Assembly: GCF_900155885.1 (NCBI RefSeq)
Contig: NZ_FTMB01000002.1
Coordinates: 310,001 to 374,000, forward strand
Direction: 5' to 3'
Length of the DNA stretch: 64,000 bases
Source of the DNA: Rhizobium sp. RU20A
GTDB taxonomy: Bacteria > Pseudomonadota > Alphaproteobacteria > Rhizobiales > Rhizobiaceae
The first letter of the stretch is position 1. The number at the start of each line of letters is the position of its first letter. The position numbers were made by a program, and so were the translations under genes. The notes beneath the pieces are model-generated. The model saw only the letters and a list, made by a program, of their open reading frames with translations. It searched no databases and was not told the origin of the DNA. This document shows, piece by piece, positions 9,601-18,205 of the stretch.

Positions 9601-10649
9601 CTGGAGATGATGGCACGGCTGATCTCATCCAGGCGGACATCGAGTTCGGCAAAGCGGGACGCCAGATGATGGTCGTCCGGCTGCATCTGGCGGCCGATCA
9701 TTTCGATCGCATGGGCGACCGTGATCAGCTTGTCTTCAAGCGCATTCAGCACCTTCGGATTGCCGACGCTCTCGATCTGGCTCTTGATCTCGTCGAGGCG
9801 GTATGCGAGCGCGACGAGTTCGTCGTCACGGGTCGCGTCGAAGGCGTTGAGGCGCTGCTCGACGCCGCTCCAGCGGGTTTCCATGCGCCGCACGCTGTCT
9901 TCGCGGGCGAGCCCGTCGATCAGCGAGCGCATGTCGTTGAATTCGCTGCGCAACGCATCCGCCTGGGCGGGGCTGGCCTGACGGCCGAGCTGACCGATGC
10001 TTTCGGCCAGACGCTGCATCTCGCCGCGGATGTCCTCCACGCTGTCGCTGCTTTCGGCGGCGGAGCGGATGGCGCGCATTTCGGCACGCAGGGCATCCAT
10101 CTCGCGCGTCAGACCTTCCGTCAGGTCCCGCTTGAGGTCCTGGCGCAGATCGACAAGGGCGCGGGCGATGTCGTTGGCCGACTGATCGCGGACCACGGGC
10201 TGCGGGGTCGGAGCGGCGCGTTCGCGCATCTCGGGCCGGGCATAGGCATCCGGGCGCTCGCGCATCTCGGCGCGAGCGAAGGGCTCGGGGCGAACGGCGA
10301 AATCGGCGCGCGGCGCGGCGTGTGCCTGCGGCTGGTAGGGCGGCTCTGCATGCACGGGCGGCTGCGGGCGGACATCCTGCTCGCGCAGGCGATCGGCGCG
10401 GGCGGCAATCGTGTCGCGGATCGAGGTGCGGTCACGCAGGGCGCCAAGGGCGCGCTGACGTTCGCGAATTTCGTCGACAGGGTCGCGCGTTTCCTCGCGC
10501 ACGGGCTGCGAGCGGCCGCGCGGTGTGCCGATCAGGCCTTCGAGCCGTGCTTCCAGCCCGTCGATCGTGCGGTTGAGCTGATCAAGCGATGTCCGGTCGC
10601 CGCCGGGGCGCCCGGCGCTTCGGGGATAGGTGGGTCGCGATCCGCTCAT
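6642..10649 (-). CDS. podJ: PodJ-like polar organelle/localization protein (coiled coil, TM, Sel1, PG-binding)
   Basis: A very large protein of 1335 residues. In order: an Arg/Pro-rich N-terminus; a long heptad-rich coiled-coil region (about residues 150-640) with repeated LEDRLxxL-type units; an acidic Ala/Pro/Glu-rich linker; a single transmembrane helix near 889-912; a second disordered Ala/Thr/Pro-rich stretch, probably periplasmic; four or five Sel1-like repeats (about 1050-1220, e.g. YEKGTGVARDLDKAKALYE); and a C-terminal peptidoglycan-binding domain (about 1273-1333, DGTLGPQTVSAIKAFQ). This architecture matches rhizobial PodJ, which marks growing poles and organises division. Start ATG 10649 follows GAGGCGAAG. 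CtrA-like motifs lie upstream (10801-10839). PodJ is the best fit, but other Sel1/coiled-coil polarity proteins are possible. Confidence 0.8.
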   Translation of the reverse strand: MSGSRPTYPRSAGRPGGDRTSLDQLNRTIDGLEARLEGLIGTPRGRSQPVREETRDPVDEIRERQRALGALRDRTSIRDTIAARADRLREQDVRPQPPVHAEPPYQPQAHAAPRADFAVRPEPFARAEMRERPDAYARPEMRERAAPTPQPVVRDQSANDIARALVDLRQDLKRDLTEGLTREMDALRAEMRAIRSAAESSDSVEDIRGEMQRLAESIGQLGRQASPAQADALRSEFNDMRSLIDGLAREDSVRRMETRWSGVEQRLNAFDATRDDELVALAYRLDEIKSQIESVGNPKVLNALEDKLITVAHAIEMIGRQMQPDDHHLASRFAELDVRLDEISRAIISSGRTAGNADHAGVSRLESRLSDLARHVESLATRPDDGLAMRLEALAARVEELASDDAASRLEERLHQLAVLMERSNRDSDVELDRHLADISHKIESLERGNLNGQLVDRLDALARRIDGLNVPQVADTRDQDARFERLEDQLATIATHLAETQVAPRDDREALRGLESQIASLSALVSSSAPAAAALPAEFESRMHVLEDYLATSDEYIIEAARQAAEAVMEAYQRNGVGAAPQNNAGDVSAIAALAEDLRALEGISRSSEERTARTFEVLHETLVHIAEKLERLEEGVERRVAAPPAIDPRPAVAAERDNGPRTATLSGLSPALEDGERDPFGEMLVAALSQREPVADRASVASLVAARDEAKREDMRAPAAATAATRPAPEDAPRETASTGLASIGEDVEILVDDEDLATAAEAEMRGGLLSSLTRRFTPQRKEKSTADETAARHEIDPAPSIDAADMAAPDMSSQLIEPGSGLPDVKRILERVRAGQRDGVKPADADEGERIDHIAAARRAAKLAAEEAGTIRAEQAGASPKAAPAKSGSRRPLLLAVGAVLLAVMSFPLVNTLLNGESAPPAIEASAEPSATETSSAPAEEPAAETGDAAATGAANPDEATASDAQPEPVMPEAETAMASETAEASAGDVGTRVPAVTVPTTTLTRPAEPVASLTSDAQTGSEATLEPLPQTPAAAPVASQAEPVTVPDNIGPAALVEAARKGDPLAYFEIGARYTDGRGVPADLAEAAKWYQRAADAGVVPAEYRLANLYEKGTGVARDLDKAKALYESAANRGNASAMHNLAVLLATGSGGNPDFKAAGEWFRKAADFGVKDSQFNLAILYARGNGVPQDLEESYKWFAVAAAGGDTDAAQKRDEVASAMKPEQLESAKAKADAWTVQPLSEDANSANVPDAWTGGGVKTSTIDMKKAIRNIQAILNNNGFKAGTPDGTLGPQTVSAIKAFQTSIGQEPTGELTDALVRELLKRNQAKAG

Positions 10650-10800
10650 ATTTTCTTCGCCTCGTTTGACGGTTTGCCGCCTGCCGGCACTGACATGGGC
10701 GAGAAGCCCCGGCCGACATAACCAAGCGATGCCGCATCGACGCGAAGAACAGACTGAGCGCGGCATAGCCCTCTAAGCCGGCACATTCGGCCAAACATGG

Positions 10801-10839
10801 TAAACAAGCGGTTAACCTTCCCGAAATTTTTTTAACCAT
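10801..10839 (-). promoter_or_regulatory. Candidate CtrA-binding motifs upstream of podJ-like gene
   Basis: TAAA-N7-TTAACC (10801-10817) matches the CtrA consensus TTAA-N7-TTAAC with one mismatch in the first half. A separate TTAACCAT half-site sits at 10832-10839. They lie 150-190 bases upstream of the podJ-like start. Short AT motifs are rare in this G+C-rich DNA, but binding is only inferred. Confidence 0.4.
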
Positions 10840-10943
10840 TTCGTTCCATGCTGATGCGAGGCTTGCGTCAGGGTGAGGAGCGCCACACTTTACCACCGGG
10901 CGAAGAGATTGCCGGGCGGGTGAAGAAATTTGGCAACGGCTGC

Positions 10944-10973
10944 AAATTTGACGTTTACGCAAACGTCAAATTT
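10944..10973. promoter_or_regulatory. Perfect palindromic operator upstream of the beta-oxidation operon
   Basis: Two perfect 13-base arms (AAATTTGACGTTT and its complement) flank a 4-base ACGC spacer. The core ACGTTTACGCAAACGT resembles, from memory, the operators of the MerR-family regulator LiuR in alphaproteobacteria. TTGACG at 10948-10953 could be a -35 element with an elongated spacer of about 19 bases to a TTTGTA-like -10, the geometry usual for MerR regulators. The 21 bases 10951-10971 recur exactly at 50621-50641. Confidence 0.65.
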
Positions 10974-11077
10974 TTGTAGCATCCTCTTCGAGATTGCCGG
11001 ACTGCTCGTCCGCAGCCGGCCGGAGGAAAAGGCGTCGGCCCTTGCCGAACGCCCGTATGCTTAGGTGAGGAAAGCCC

Positions 11078-12874
11078 ATGCCGATCTACAAGGCCCCAGT
11101 CGACGATACGCTTTTCATTCTGAACGACGTGCTCGGCATCGAGCGCTACAACAACCTTCCCGGCTTTGCCGAGGCGACGCCCGACATGATCGAGGCAATT
11201 GCCGGTGAAGCAGCCAAGCTCGCCGAGGAAGTGCTCTTCCCGGTCAATCTTTCGGGCGACAAGGAAGGCTGCACGCGCAACGAGGACGCCACCGTCTCCG
11301 TGCCGAAGGGCTTCAAGGAAGCGTATGACGCCTATTGCCAGGGCGGCTGGCTCGGCCTTGCCGTGCCGGAAGAATTCGGCGGTCAGGGCCTGCCCTATAC
11401 GCTGCACACCGCCGTGGGCGAATACATGTCCTCGGCCAACATGGCGCTGACCATGTATCCGGGCCTCACGCAGGGCGCGATCGCGGCCATCCTCGTGCAT
11501 GGCTCCGACGCCCAGAAGGCCGCCTATCTACCGAAAATGGTGGAAGGCACCTGGACCGGCACGATGAACCTCACCGAGCCCCATTGCGGCACCGACCTGG
11601 GTCTTTTGCGCACCAAGGCCGTGCCGGATGGCAATGGCGGCTACAAGATCTCCGGTCAGAAGATCTTCATCTCCGCCGGCGAGCACACGATGTCGGAGAA
11701 CATCATCCACCTCGTGCTGGCCCGCATCGAAGGCGCGCCTGAGGGCACCAAGGGCATTTCGCTCTTCATCGTGCCGAAATTCGTGCTGAAGGACGACGGC
11801 ACGCCGGGCGAGCGCAACGCCGTGTCCTGCGGCGCGATCGAGCACAAGATGGGCATTCACGGCAATGCGACCTGCGTCATGAACTATGACGGTGCGACCG
11901 GCTATCTCATCGGCGCGGAGAACAAGGGCCTCAACGCCATGTTCGTGATGATGAACGAGGCCCGCCTCGGCGTCGGCCTGCAGGGCCTGTCGATTTCGGA
12001 AATCGCCTACCAGAACGCGGCCAATTATGCGCGCGAGCGCATTCAGGGCCGCTCTCTTTCGGGCGTCAAGGCGCCGGAGAAGAAGGCCGATCCGCTGATC
12101 GTGCACCCCGACATCCGTCGTGCGCTGCTCACCATCAAGGCCTGGAACGAGGGCGGCCGCGCCTTCACGCTGTGGACGGCGCTGAAGTCCGATGTCGCCC
12201 ACCGCGCCACCGATGCGGCGGAACGCCAGAACGCCGACGACATTCTCGGCCTGATGACGCCGATCCTCAAGGGCGTGCTCACCGACAAGGGCTTCGACCA
12301 CGCGGTCATGGCCCAGCAGGTCTATGGCGGCCACGGCTATATCGAAGAATGGGGCATGAGCCAGTATGTGCGCGATGCGCGCATCGCCATGATCTACGAA
12401 GGTGCCAACGGCATCCAGGCCCTCGACCTCGTGGGCCGCAAACTCGGCATGAATGGCGGCCGCGCCGTCATGGCTCTCTTCCAGGAAATCGGCGGCTTCT
12501 GCGAGGAAAACCGCGACAACGAGAAGCTCTCGGGCTTCACCAAGGCGCTGAAGAAGGGGCTCAACGACCTGCAGGCCTCCACCATGTGGTTCATGCAGAA
12601 CGCCATGGCCAAGCCCGACAATGCCGGCGCCGGCTCCACCGACTACATGCACCTCTTCGGCCTCGTCGTCGTCGGCTACATGTGGGCAAAGATGGCGAAG
12701 GCCGCCGAGGACGCGCTGGTGGCCGGTGCGGGCGATCGCGAAGCCTTCTACCGCAACAAGCTCGTCACGGCGAAGTTCTTCATGGAACGCCTGATGCCGG
12801 AAACCACGCTGCGGAAGTCCCGCATCGAAGCCGGCAGCGACACGATGATGGAACTGGCTGCCGAGGCATTCTGA
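11078..12874 (+). CDS. Acyl-CoA dehydrogenase (FadE/DmdC-like, with C-terminal extension)
   Basis: A 598-residue flavoprotein of the long acyl-CoA dehydrogenase type, which has an extra C-terminal domain, against about 380 residues in short members. Visible motifs are the FAD/substrate segment [12 protein letters not shown], the C-terminal signature [10 protein letters not shown] and [16 protein letters not shown], whose Glu sits at the catalytic-base position. It introduces the 2,3 double bond in the first step of beta-oxidation. Similar sequences are annotated as FadE-like or as 3-methylmercaptopropionyl-CoA dehydrogenase (DmdC); the acyl chain cannot be decided here. Thiolase and a FadJ-type enzyme follow on the same strand, and a palindromic operator precedes the gene at 10944-10973. 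Confidence 0.92.
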   Translation: MPIYKAPVDDTLFILNDVLGIERYNNLPGFAEATPDMIEAIAGEAAKLAEEVLFPVNLSGDKEGCTRNEDATVSVPKGFKEAYDAYCQGGWLGLAVPEEFGGQGLPYTLHTAVGEYMSSANMALTMYPGLTQGAIAAILVHGSDAQKAAYLPKMVEGTWTGTMNLTEPHCGTDLGLLRTKAVPDGNGGYKISGQKIFISAGEHTMSENIIHLVLARIEGAPEGTKGISLFIVPKFVLKDDGTPGERNAVSCGAIEHKMGIHGNATCVMNYDGATGYLIGAENKGLNAMFVMMNEARLGVGLQGLSISEIAYQNAANYARERIQGRSLSGVKAPEKKADPLIVHPDIRRALLTIKAWNEGGRAFTLWTALKSDVAHRATDAAERQNADDILGLMTPILKGVLTDKGFDHAVMAQQVYGGHGYIEEWGMSQYVRDARIAMIYEGANGIQALDLVGRKLGMNGGRAVMALFQEIGGFCEENRDNEKLSGFTKALKKGLNDLQASTMWFMQNAMAKPDNAGAGSTDYMHLFGLVVVGYMWAKMAKAAEDALVAGAGDREAFYRNKLVTAKFFMERLMPETTLRKSRIEAGSDTMMELAAEAF

Positions 12875-13118
12875 TCCAGCCGCGATCCGGCGCCGGCTGA
12901 GAAGCCGGTGCCGGTCTTCGGCTTTCAGACTTGTCCATTCGCCACGAAGCTGATGCTATCTGGGAATGTCATGGGACGAGCGGCTGCAGAATGCGCATGC
13001 TGATGGCAGCGCAATGCGGCGTTGGCCAGGAGACGACGGCCCCAGAAGCGACGACACACACGGTGTTCAGTGCGGCTGCGCTGCGCCGGAGATCCAACCC
13101 GGTACGGGAGAGAAACCA

Positions 13119-14327
13119 ATGACTGAAGTCTTCATCTACGACCATGTGCGCACGCCCCGCGGGCGCGGCAAGAAGGACGGCGCGCTGCACGAGGTGCCGA
13201 CGCCGCGGCTGGCGGCGGGCGTGCTGACGGCGCTGCGCGAGCGCAACGGCATCGACACGACCAAGGTCGACGACATCATCATGGGCTGCGTCGATCCGGT
13301 CATGGAAGCCGGTGCCGTGATCCCGAAGTCGGCCGCCTTCGAAGCCGGCTATTCGATGAAGGCGCCGGGCATCCAGATCTCGCGCTTCTGCGCCTCAGGT
13401 CTCGATGCCGTCAACCTTGCGGCCGGCAAGATCGCGCAAGGGGCGGACGATCTCGTCATCGCCGGCGGCGTTGAAAGCATGTCGCGCGTCGGCATGGGCA
13501 TGGCCGGCGGCTCCTGGTACATGGACCCCTCCGTCAACTTCCCCGGCTATTTCATGCCGCAGGGCGTTTCGGCCGACCTCATCGCCACCAAATACGGCTT
13601 TTCCCGCGACGACGTGGACGCCTATGCAGTCGAAAGCCAGCGTCGCGCTGCCGAATCCTGGGAAAAGGGCCACTTCGCCAAGTCCGTCGTGCCGGTGAAG
13701 GACGTCAACGGCATCACCATTCTCGACCGTGACGAGCACATGCGTCCCGGCACGGACATGCAGTCGCTCGCCTCGCTCAACCCCTCCTTCCAGATGCCGG
13801 GCGAAATGGGCGGCTTCGAAGCCGTCGCCATCCAGGCGCATCCGGATATCGAGAAGATCAATTACGTCCACCATGCCGGCAACTCCTCCGGGATCGTGGA
13901 TGGCGCGGCCGGCGTCCTCGTCGGCTCCAAGGAAGGCGGCAATATCCTCGGCGTGAAGCCGCGGGCCCGCATCCGCGCTTTCGCCAATATCGGTTCCGAT
14001 CCGGCGCTGATGCTGACGGGCCCGGTGGATGTCACGGAAAAGCTCTTGGCACGCTCGGGCTTCAAGCTCTCCGACATCGACCTCTTCGAGCTCAACGAAG
14101 CCTTCGCGGCCGTCGTCCTGCGCCACATGCAGGCCTTCGACATTCCGCACGACAAGATGAACGTCGCCGGCGGCGCCATCGCCATGGGCCATCCGCTCGG
14201 TGCCACCGGCGCGATGATCCTCGGCACGGTGCTGGACGAGCTGGAACGGCGCGATCTCAACACCGCGCTCGTGACGCTGTGCATCGGCGCCGGCATGGGC
14301 ACGGCGACGATCATCGAACGGGTGTAA
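13119..14327 (+). CDS. Acetyl-CoA C-acetyltransferase (thiolase, FadA-type)
   Basis: A 402-residue thiolase. The nucleophile Cys91 lies in SRFCASGLDAVN, the catalytic His in GGAIAMGHPLGATGA and the second Cys in LCIGAGMG. It cleaves 3-ketoacyl-CoA to acetyl-CoA and a shortened acyl-CoA, or runs in reverse. The start is ATG 13119; the frame stays open upstream but that part encodes no thiolase sequence. The 244-base gap after the acyl-CoA dehydrogenase leaves room for an internal promoter (TTGTCC near 12929 is a weak candidate). Its position between dehydrogenase and fadJ-type genes makes it the last enzyme of one beta-oxidation cycle. Confidence 0.92.
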   Translation: MTEVFIYDHVRTPRGRGKKDGALHEVPTPRLAAGVLTALRERNGIDTTKVDDIIMGCVDPVMEAGAVIPKSAAFEAGYSMKAPGIQISRFCASGLDAVNLAAGKIAQGADDLVIAGGVESMSRVGMGMAGGSWYMDPSVNFPGYFMPQGVSADLIATKYGFSRDDVDAYAVESQRRAAESWEKGHFAKSVVPVKDVNGITILDRDEHMRPGTDMQSLASLNPSFQMPGEMGGFEAVAIQAHPDIEKINYVHHAGNSSGIVDGAAGVLVGSKEGGNILGVKPRARIRAFANIGSDPALMLTGPVDVTEKLLARSGFKLSDIDLFELNEAFAAVVLRHMQAFDIPHDKMNVAGGAIAMGHPLGATGAMILGTVLDELERRDLNTALVTLCIGAGMGTATIIERV

Positions 14328-14340
14328 GGGCGGCGCGCCC

Positions 14341-14422
14341 GACGCACCGTCATGGTCGGGCTTGACCCGACCATCCAGCCGCAGGCGGCAAGGGATCCTC
14401 GGGTCAAGCCCGAGGATGACGT
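14341..14422. repeat. Rhizobial intergenic double-hairpin repeat (RIME-like)
   Basis: Two 9-bp perfect stems with 5-base loops: ATGGTCGGG/CCCGACCAT (14352-14374, loop CTTGA) and ATCCTCGGG/CCCGAGGAT (14395-14417, loop TCAAG). The loops are complementary to each other. The GGGCTTGACCC/GGGTCAAGCCC cores and flanking ATGACG are typical of the abundant interspersed intergenic repeats of Rhizobiales. It lies between the thiolase and fadJ-type genes, so it would be transcribed inside the operon. Confidence 0.8.
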
Positions 14423-14480
14423 GAAGAGAACCGGGCGCCCGACCGCAGGACGAAGATTTCAAGGGAAGAGGTATCCCACC

Positions 14481-16697
14481 ATGACCACCTATACGAATTT
14501 CACGGTCGAGACTGACGCAGACGGCATTGCGCTCGTGACCTGGAACATGCCGGACAAGTCGATGAACGTGTTCACGGCCGAGGTTCTGACCGAGCTTGAC
14601 GCCGTCACCGACCAGATCGTCGCCGACGCAGCCGTCAAGGGCGTCGTCTTTACCTCCGGCAAGTCCACCTTCTCCGGCGGCGCGGACCTGTCGATGATCA
14701 AGGGCATGTTCAGCTTCCAGCAGGAGCAGAAGGCGCTCGATCCCGACAATGCGGCGAAGAAGCTCTTCGACCTCGCGGGCAAGATGACCTGGCTGTTCCG
14801 CAAGATCGAAACCTGCGGCAAGCCGTGGGTCTCGGCCATCAACGGCACCTGCATGGGCGGCGCCTTCGAGCTGTCACTCGCCTGCCACGGCCGCGTCGCT
14901 GCCAATGGCAAAAGCGTGAAGATCGCCCTTCCCGAGGTCAAGGTCGGCATCTTCCCGGGCGCCGGCGGCACGCAGCGCGTGCCGCGCCTGACGAATGCGC
15001 AGGACGCGCTGCAGATGATGACCACCGGCCAGACGCTGATCCCGCAGCGTGCCAAGGCCATGGGCCTCGTGCATGAGGTGGTGGAGCCGGACCAGTTGGT
15101 CGAAGCCGCCAAGACCATGATCAAGAACGGCCTGAAGCCGGTTGCCCCGTGGGACGAAAAGGGCTTCAAGGCGCCGGGTGGCGGCATCTGGACGCCGGCG
15201 GCTGCCCAGATGTGGCCGGCTGCCACCGCCATTCTGCGCCGCGAGACGCAGGGCAACTATCCGGGCGCGCTCGCCATCCTCAAATGCGTCTATGAAGGCC
15301 TTCAGGTGCCGATCGACACGGGCCTCAGGATCGAGCAGCGCTACTTCACGCAGATCCTGCAGACCACCGAGGCCTTCTCGATGATCCGCTCGCTCTTCAT
15401 CTCCATGCAGGAACTCGGCAAGGGCGCCCGCCGCCCGGCCGGCGTGCCGAAGACGACGTTCGAGCATGTCGGCGTCGTCGGCGCCGGCTTCATGGGCGCG
15501 TCCATCGCCTATGTTACGGCTGCCGCCGGCATCCGCGTCACCCTCATCGACCGCGACCTCGAAGCGGCCGGCAAGGGCAAGGCGCATTCCGAAGGTCTCG
15601 TGAAGGACAGCGTCGGCAAGGGCCGCATGACCAAGGAAGAGGGCGAGGCGCTGCTCGCCCGCATCACCCCCTCGGCTGACTATGCCGATCTCAAGGATGC
15701 CAACCTCGTCGTCGAGGCCGTCTTCGAGGATCGTCAGGTGAAGAAGGATGTGATCGAGAAGGTGGAAGCGGTACTGCCGGAAGGCGCCATCTTCGCCTCC
15801 AACACCTCGACGCTGCCGATCACCGGCCTTGCCGGCAATTCCAAGCGCCCGGTCGATTTCATCGGCATCCACTTCTTCTCGCCGGTCGAGAAGATGATGC
15901 TGACGGAAGTGATCCTCGGCAAGGACACCGGCGACAAGGCGATTGCCGTCGCGCTCGACTATGTCGCAGCCATCAAGAAGACGCCGATCGTCGTCAATGA
16001 CACGCGGGGCTTCTACGTCAACCGCTGCGTCTTCCGCTACATCCACGAAGCCTACGACATGCTGCTTGAAGGCGTGCCGCCGGTTCTGATCGAAAATGCC
16101 GCCAAGATGGCCGGCATGCCGGTCGGTCCGCTGTCCCTGAACGACGAGGTCGCCATCGATCTGTCCCAGAAGATCCTCAAGGCGACCGTTGCCGATCTCG
16201 GCGAACAGGCTGTCGATCCGCGTCACCTGACGATGATCAACAAGCTCGTGGACGAGCTCGATCGCCGCGGCCGCAAGAACGGCAAGGGCTTCTACGAATA
16301 TCCCGCAAAGCCCGCCAAGAAGTTCCTGTGGCCGGGCCTCAAGGACATGTTCGAGCAGAAGCCGGCGGAAGAATTCGACGTCGAGACGATCAAGCAGCGC
16401 CTCCTCGTCACCATCGCGCTGGAAGCTGCCCGCACCATGGAAGAGGGCATCGTGACCGATCCGCGCGAGGCCGATGTCGGCTCCATCCTCGGCTTCGGCT
16501 TTGCACCCTACACGGGCGGCACGCTGTCCTACATCGACGGCATGGGGGCGAAGGCCTTCGTGGCGCTGTGCGAAAAGCTGGCCGCCAGCTACGGCGCGCA
16601 TTTCCAGCCGACGCCGCTCCTGAAGGAAATGGCCGCCAAGGGCGAGACGTTCTACGGGCGCTTCAATCCCTATCCGGCAGCCGACAAGGCCGCCTGA
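14481..16697 (+). CDS. fadJ: FadJ-type bifunctional enoyl-CoA hydratase/3-hydroxyacyl-CoA dehydrogenase
   Basis: A 738-residue two-domain enzyme. The N-terminal crotonase domain (about 1-200) shows the oxyanion-hole segments SGGADLSMIKG and GGAFELSLACHGR and the PEVKVGIFPGAGGTQ loop. The 3-hydroxyacyl-CoA dehydrogenase part starts near residue 325 with the NAD-binding GVVGAGFMGASIA, followed by SNTSTLPI, the catalytic-His loop IGIHFFSPVEKM and two C-terminal helical domains. It performs steps two and three of beta-oxidation, complementing the dehydrogenase and thiolase upstream. The ATG at 14481 is chosen because upstream in-frame codons lie in the intergenic repeat. A strong terminator follows at 16721-16753 and ends the operon. 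Confidence 0.93.
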   Translation: MTTYTNFTVETDADGIALVTWNMPDKSMNVFTAEVLTELDAVTDQIVADAAVKGVVFTSGKSTFSGGADLSMIKGMFSFQQEQKALDPDNAAKKLFDLAGKMTWLFRKIETCGKPWVSAINGTCMGGAFELSLACHGRVAANGKSVKIALPEVKVGIFPGAGGTQRVPRLTNAQDALQMMTTGQTLIPQRAKAMGLVHEVVEPDQLVEAAKTMIKNGLKPVAPWDEKGFKAPGGGIWTPAAAQMWPAATAILRRETQGNYPGALAILKCVYEGLQVPIDTGLRIEQRYFTQILQTTEAFSMIRSLFISMQELGKGARRPAGVPKTTFEHVGVVGAGFMGASIAYVTAAAGIRVTLIDRDLEAAGKGKAHSEGLVKDSVGKGRMTKEEGEALLARITPSADYADLKDANLVVEAVFEDRQVKKDVIEKVEAVLPEGAIFASNTSTLPITGLAGNSKRPVDFIGIHFFSPVEKMMLTEVILGKDTGDKAIAVALDYVAAIKKTPIVVNDTRGFYVNRCVFRYIHEAYDMLLEGVPPVLIENAAKMAGMPVGPLSLNDEVAIDLSQKILKATVADLGEQAVDPRHLTMINKLVDELDRRGRKNGKGFYEYPAKPAKKFLWPGLKDMFEQKPAEEFDVETIKQRLLVTIALEAARTMEEGIVTDPREADVGSILGFGFAPYTGGTLSYIDGMGAKAFVALCEKLAASYGAHFQPTPLLKEMAAKGETFYGRFNPYPAADKAA

Positions 16698-16720
16698 GTG
16701 GCAGCGACAGCCAGAACAGG

Positions 16721-16753
16721 GGCCGGCGGATCGACCTGATCCGCCGGCCTTTT
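16721..16753 (+). terminator. Rho-independent terminator of the beta-oxidation operon
   Basis: A perfect 12-bp stem, GGCCGGCGGATC (16721-16732) and its complement (16738-16749), with loop GACCT, followed by TTTTC. It lies 23 bases after the fadJ stop. Confidence 0.9.
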
Positions 16754-16852
16754 CGTGTCCGGCAAAGCGTAACTCCCTACCGACAAACGCTGCCCCTTGA
16801 AGCCTGTCGATGATCATGGTCTATCGGTGGACGGGATCTTGGGGAGGATTTC

Positions 16853-18205
16853 ATGGGAATGATCAGCCGGCGACAGTTCGGTGGCGGCCTTCTGGCAGCG
16901 GCCGCAGGCCTTGATTTTGCTTCACGGCCGGGCACCGTCTTCGCTCCGCGCACGGCGCGCGCCGAAGACCGCCTTGCGGCAAGCGAGGTGATCCTCACCT
17001 GGTACAGGCTGGTGCTGGAACTCGTCCGGCATACGCCGACCTATTCGCCGCCCGTCGCCAGCCGGGCCTTTGCCTATCTCGGCGTCACGGGCTGGGAAGC
17101 GCTTGCCGCCACGCAGCCGGGTCTCGTCTCCTTGGCGGGCCAGTTGAACGGACTGACGGCCTCTCCAGCGCCCGATGCCACGCGCGCCTGCGACGAGACG
17201 GCGATGCTGAATGCCGCGCTTGCCGCCGCCGTCGGGCACTTCTTCTCCAACACCGGGCCGACGGGACAACGGGCCATCCGCAAGATGACGGCGCGACTGA
17301 CCGCGCGGGTGGCGAAAGGCGCCGATCCCCAGGCCGTCGCGGCCGGCATTGCGCATGGTGAGACCGTTGCGGACCACATTCTCACCTGGTCGATGACGGA
17401 TGGCGGCGCGGTGGTTGAGAATATGGGTTTTCCCCTCACCTACGCGCTGTCCCGCGAGCCGGGACGCTGGACGCCGACGAGCCTTGTACAGCAGCAGCAA
17501 ATGCCGCTCCTGCCGGGCTGGGGCAACAATCGCAGCTTTGCAACGCCCTCGGGCAAGACCTGTGGCCTGCCGCCGCCGCCGGACTATAGCGAGTCACCCG
17601 GTTCGGCTTTCTACAGGGAGGCGGAAGAGGTGCGCGATGCGGTGAAGACCCTGACGCCGGAGCAGCGCGCCATTGCCCGTTTCTGGTCCGATGACCCGAT
17701 GCTGTCGCCGACACCGCCGGGGCACTGGCTGTCGATCGCGATGCAGATCGCCGAGCGCGACCGGCTGGATGCGGTGCAGATTTTCGAGGTCCTCGCCCGC
17801 CTCGGCATCACGCTCGCCGATGCCTTCATCGGCTGCTGGGATGCCAAGTACCGCTATGACCTCATCCGGCCGATCACCTACATCCGCAAGGTCATGGATC
17901 CCGGCTTCGAACCCATTCTCAACACGCCGCCCTTCCCCGAATATCCGAGCGGACATTCGACCCAGTCGGGCGCGGCCGAAGTCGTGCTGACCCAGGTGTT
18001 CGGCGAGACTTTCAGTTTCGACGATGCCACGCATGTCGCCGACGGGATCGCGCCGCGGCACTACGCCTCCTTCCGCGCGGCGGCCGAGGAGGCCGGCATC
18101 TCACGCCTTTATGGCGGCATTCATTTCCGTTCGGCGATCGACCGCGGGCTGGAGCAGGGGCGCTGCATCGGCGCCTATGCGGCGCGCCTCACGATGCGGG
18201 GTTGA
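16853..18205 (+). CDS. Tat-exported vanadium-dependent haloperoxidase (PAP2 superfamily)
   Basis: A 450-residue protein with a twin-arginine signal (ISRRQFGGGLLAAAAG) and all three vanadate-binding motifs of the haloperoxidase/PAP2 superfamily: KYRYDLIRP (K-x6-R-P), PSGHS with the catalytic His, and SRLYGGIHFRSAID (S-R-x5-H). Such enzymes oxidise halides with hydrogen peroxide and are related to acid phosphatases; size and motif spacing favour the haloperoxidase branch. Start ATG 16853 follows GGGGAGG. Its stop overlaps the ATG of the CRTAC1-type gene (TGATG), so the two are translationally coupled. Halide specificity and an alternative phosphatase role cannot be settled by eye. Confidence 0.85.
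   Translation: MGMISRRQFGGGLLAAAAGLDFASRPGTVFAPRTARAEDRLAASEVILTWYRLVLELVRHTPTYSPPVASRAFAYLGVTGWEALAATQPGLVSLAGQLNGLTASPAPDATRACDETAMLNAALAAAVGHFFSNTGPTGQRAIRKMTARLTARVAKGADPQAVAAGIAHGETVADHILTWSMTDGGAVVENMGFPLTYALSREPGRWTPTSLVQQQQMPLLPGWGNNRSFATPSGKTCGLPPPPDYSESPGSAFYREAEEVRDAVKTLTPEQRAIARFWSDDPMLSPTPPGHWLSIAMQIAERDRLDAVQIFEVLARLGITLADAFIGCWDAKYRYDLIRPITYIRKVMDPGFEPILNTPPFPEYPSGHSTQSGAAEVVLTQVFGETFSFDDATHVADGIAPRHYASFRAAAEEAGISRLYGGIHFRSAIDRGLEQGRCIGAYAARLTMRG

Larger units (their letters stand above)
10650..11077. other. Divergent intergenic region between podJ-like gene and acyl-CoA dehydrogenase
   Basis: This 428-base gap holds the control regions of both divergent genes: CtrA-like motifs at 10801-10839 on the podJ side and a 30-bp perfect palindrome at 10944-10973 on the acyl-CoA dehydrogenase side. 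No coding frame in it looks genuine. Confidence 0.7.

Noticed and set aside
13395-14462. 355-residue minus-strand frame opposite the thiolase
   Set aside because: Antisense shadow of a gene with intact thiolase motifs.
14874-16817. 647-residue open frame on the minus strand opposite fadJ
   Set aside because: It is antisense to the well-supported fadJ-type gene, with Arg/Gly/Ala-rich composition typical of shadows in G+C-rich coding DNA.
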